A DNA stretch of 64,000 bases. Origin: UBA1426 sp050953365 (GTDB taxonomy: Bacteria > Bacillota > Clostridia > Peptostreptococcales > Anaerovoracaceae). The notes below the pieces were generated by a model, which made no database searches, was not told the DNA's origin, and saw only the letters and a program-made list of their open reading frames with translations. How positions within the stretch are numbered: position 1 is the stretch's first letter; each line of letters starts with the position of its first letter. A program made the translations under genes and the position numbers. The stretch covers positions 124,001 through 188,000 of the forward strand of contig JBMNMN010000002.1 of NCBI GenBank assembly GCA_050953365.1, given 5' to 3'. Positions 63,639 to 64,000 of this stretch are shown piece by piece.

Positions 63639-63688
63639 TGACAATACATAGATAATCAATGTATTCTATACTTAGATGTTCTATGTAT
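63638..63688 (+). promoter_or_regulatory. Promoter and operator of the padR-type gene
   Basis: TTGACA at 63638-63643 and TATTCT at 63662-63667 (18-base spacer). The inverted repeat ATACATAGA (63644-63652) and TCTATGTAT (63680-63688) brackets the -10, a likely autoregulatory operator. Confidence 0.65.
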
Positions 63689-63721
63689 GGTTTTCTATAA
63701 ATGTTCTGGAGGTAAAGATAA

Positions 63722-64000
63722 ATGGCAATAAACAAAGGGCTTATTGGAGGAAGTACACCGCTTTTGTTGCTTTCTCTACTGGAGAGTCAGGACTGTTACG
63801 GTTATGAGATCATCAAAATCTTAGAGGGGCGATCAGATAACATCTTTTCATTTAAAGAAGGGACACTGTATCCGGTGCTGCACAAGTTGGAAAACGACGG
63901 ATATATCCGTTCCTATTATAAAGAGAAAGATGGGCGGCAACGGAGATATTACACCGTAACGGACAGGGGGATAAAGCAGTTGGCAGAAGAAAAAGAACAG
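63722..64000 (+). CDS. PadR-family transcriptional regulator (partial)
   Basis: The first 93 codons are in the window; the gene runs off the right edge. RBS GGAGG 9 bases before ATG 63722. The winged helix is clear: LLLLSLLESQDCYGYEIIKIL, FKEGTLYPVLHKLENDGYI and RRYYTVTDRGIKQL. PadR proteins repress genes for stress response or efflux and often bind their own promoter, here over an inverted repeat. The regulated partner gene is outside the window. Confidence 0.9.
   Translation, partial: MAINKGLIGGSTPLLLLSLLESQDCYGYEIIKILEGRSDNIFSFKEGTLYPVLHKLENDGYIRSYYKEKDGRQRRYYTVTDRGIKQLAEEKEQ

Overview
The window comes from a low-to-moderate GC, anaerobic, probably spore-forming member of the Clostridia. 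The evidence is a sporulation gene (yunB), CodY, the comM-dprA-topA-hslV-hslU-codY gene order, an S-layer (SLH) surface protein, a sensory-type [FeFe] hydrogenase, ECF transport and AGGAGG-type ribosome binding sites. No 16S gene is present, so the genus cannot be read.

Layout. (1) 1-8.7 kb: an ECF transporter module (two ATPases and EcfT), a MobB-like GTPase and a kinase-fold protein. These are followed by a chain of exported proteins that share a sulfite-oxidase/molybdopterin-type fold domain, one with a metallophosphatase and one with a covalent-FMN domain, plus a small two-helix membrane protein. This looks like a cell-surface redox module. (2) 8.7-21 kb: a structured leader with a terminator, a subtilase gene split by an IS4-type element with an exact 8-bp target duplication, and a giant SLH-anchored protein. 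(3) 21-32 kb: tRNAs, a frameshifted UroD-like gene, an AMIN/amidase cell-wall hydrolase, a MoxR/VWA pair and lexA with an SOS operator. Then come a decaying stretch (AraC regulator and amidohydrolase, each with an in-frame amber codon) and an IS1182 element sitting in the terminator of a tRNA-Arg gene. (4) 32-45.7 kb: housekeeping (hydrogenase sensor, OGG-like glycosylase, YraN, ComM, DprA, a frameshifted TopA, HslVU, CodY, YunB, HflX, YigZ). (5) 45.8-47.5 kb: a 16-gene tRNA cluster. (6) 47.5-63.6 kb: a bacterial microcompartment (BMC) locus under a divergent DeoR-type regulator. (7) The start of a PadR-type regulator gene at the right edge.

The main discovery candidate is the BMC locus. It combines shell proteins (BMC-T, two BMC-H, one BMC-P), a class II aldolase, a CoA-acylating aldehyde dehydrogenase and the PduL phosphotransacylase with a ribose-type ABC importer, a methylthioribose kinase (MtnK) and a methylthioribose-1-phosphate isomerase (MtnA). 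It has no diol dehydratase and no ethanolamine lyase. The inferred route imports 5-methylthioribose and/or 5-deoxyribose, phosphorylates it, isomerises it to the ribulose-1-phosphate analogue and cleaves that to DHAP plus (methylthio)acetaldehyde. The aldehyde is then oxidised inside the compartment to an acyl-CoA and acyl-phosphate. Three additional genes in the operon have no obvious place in a standard metabolosome: a solute-binding-protein fold without a signal peptide, a CoA-disulfide-reductase-like flavoprotein and a CoA-transferase pair whose beta subunit seems to lack the catalytic glutamate.

All calls are by reading motifs and neighbourhood. No database search was run, and domain boundaries are approximate.
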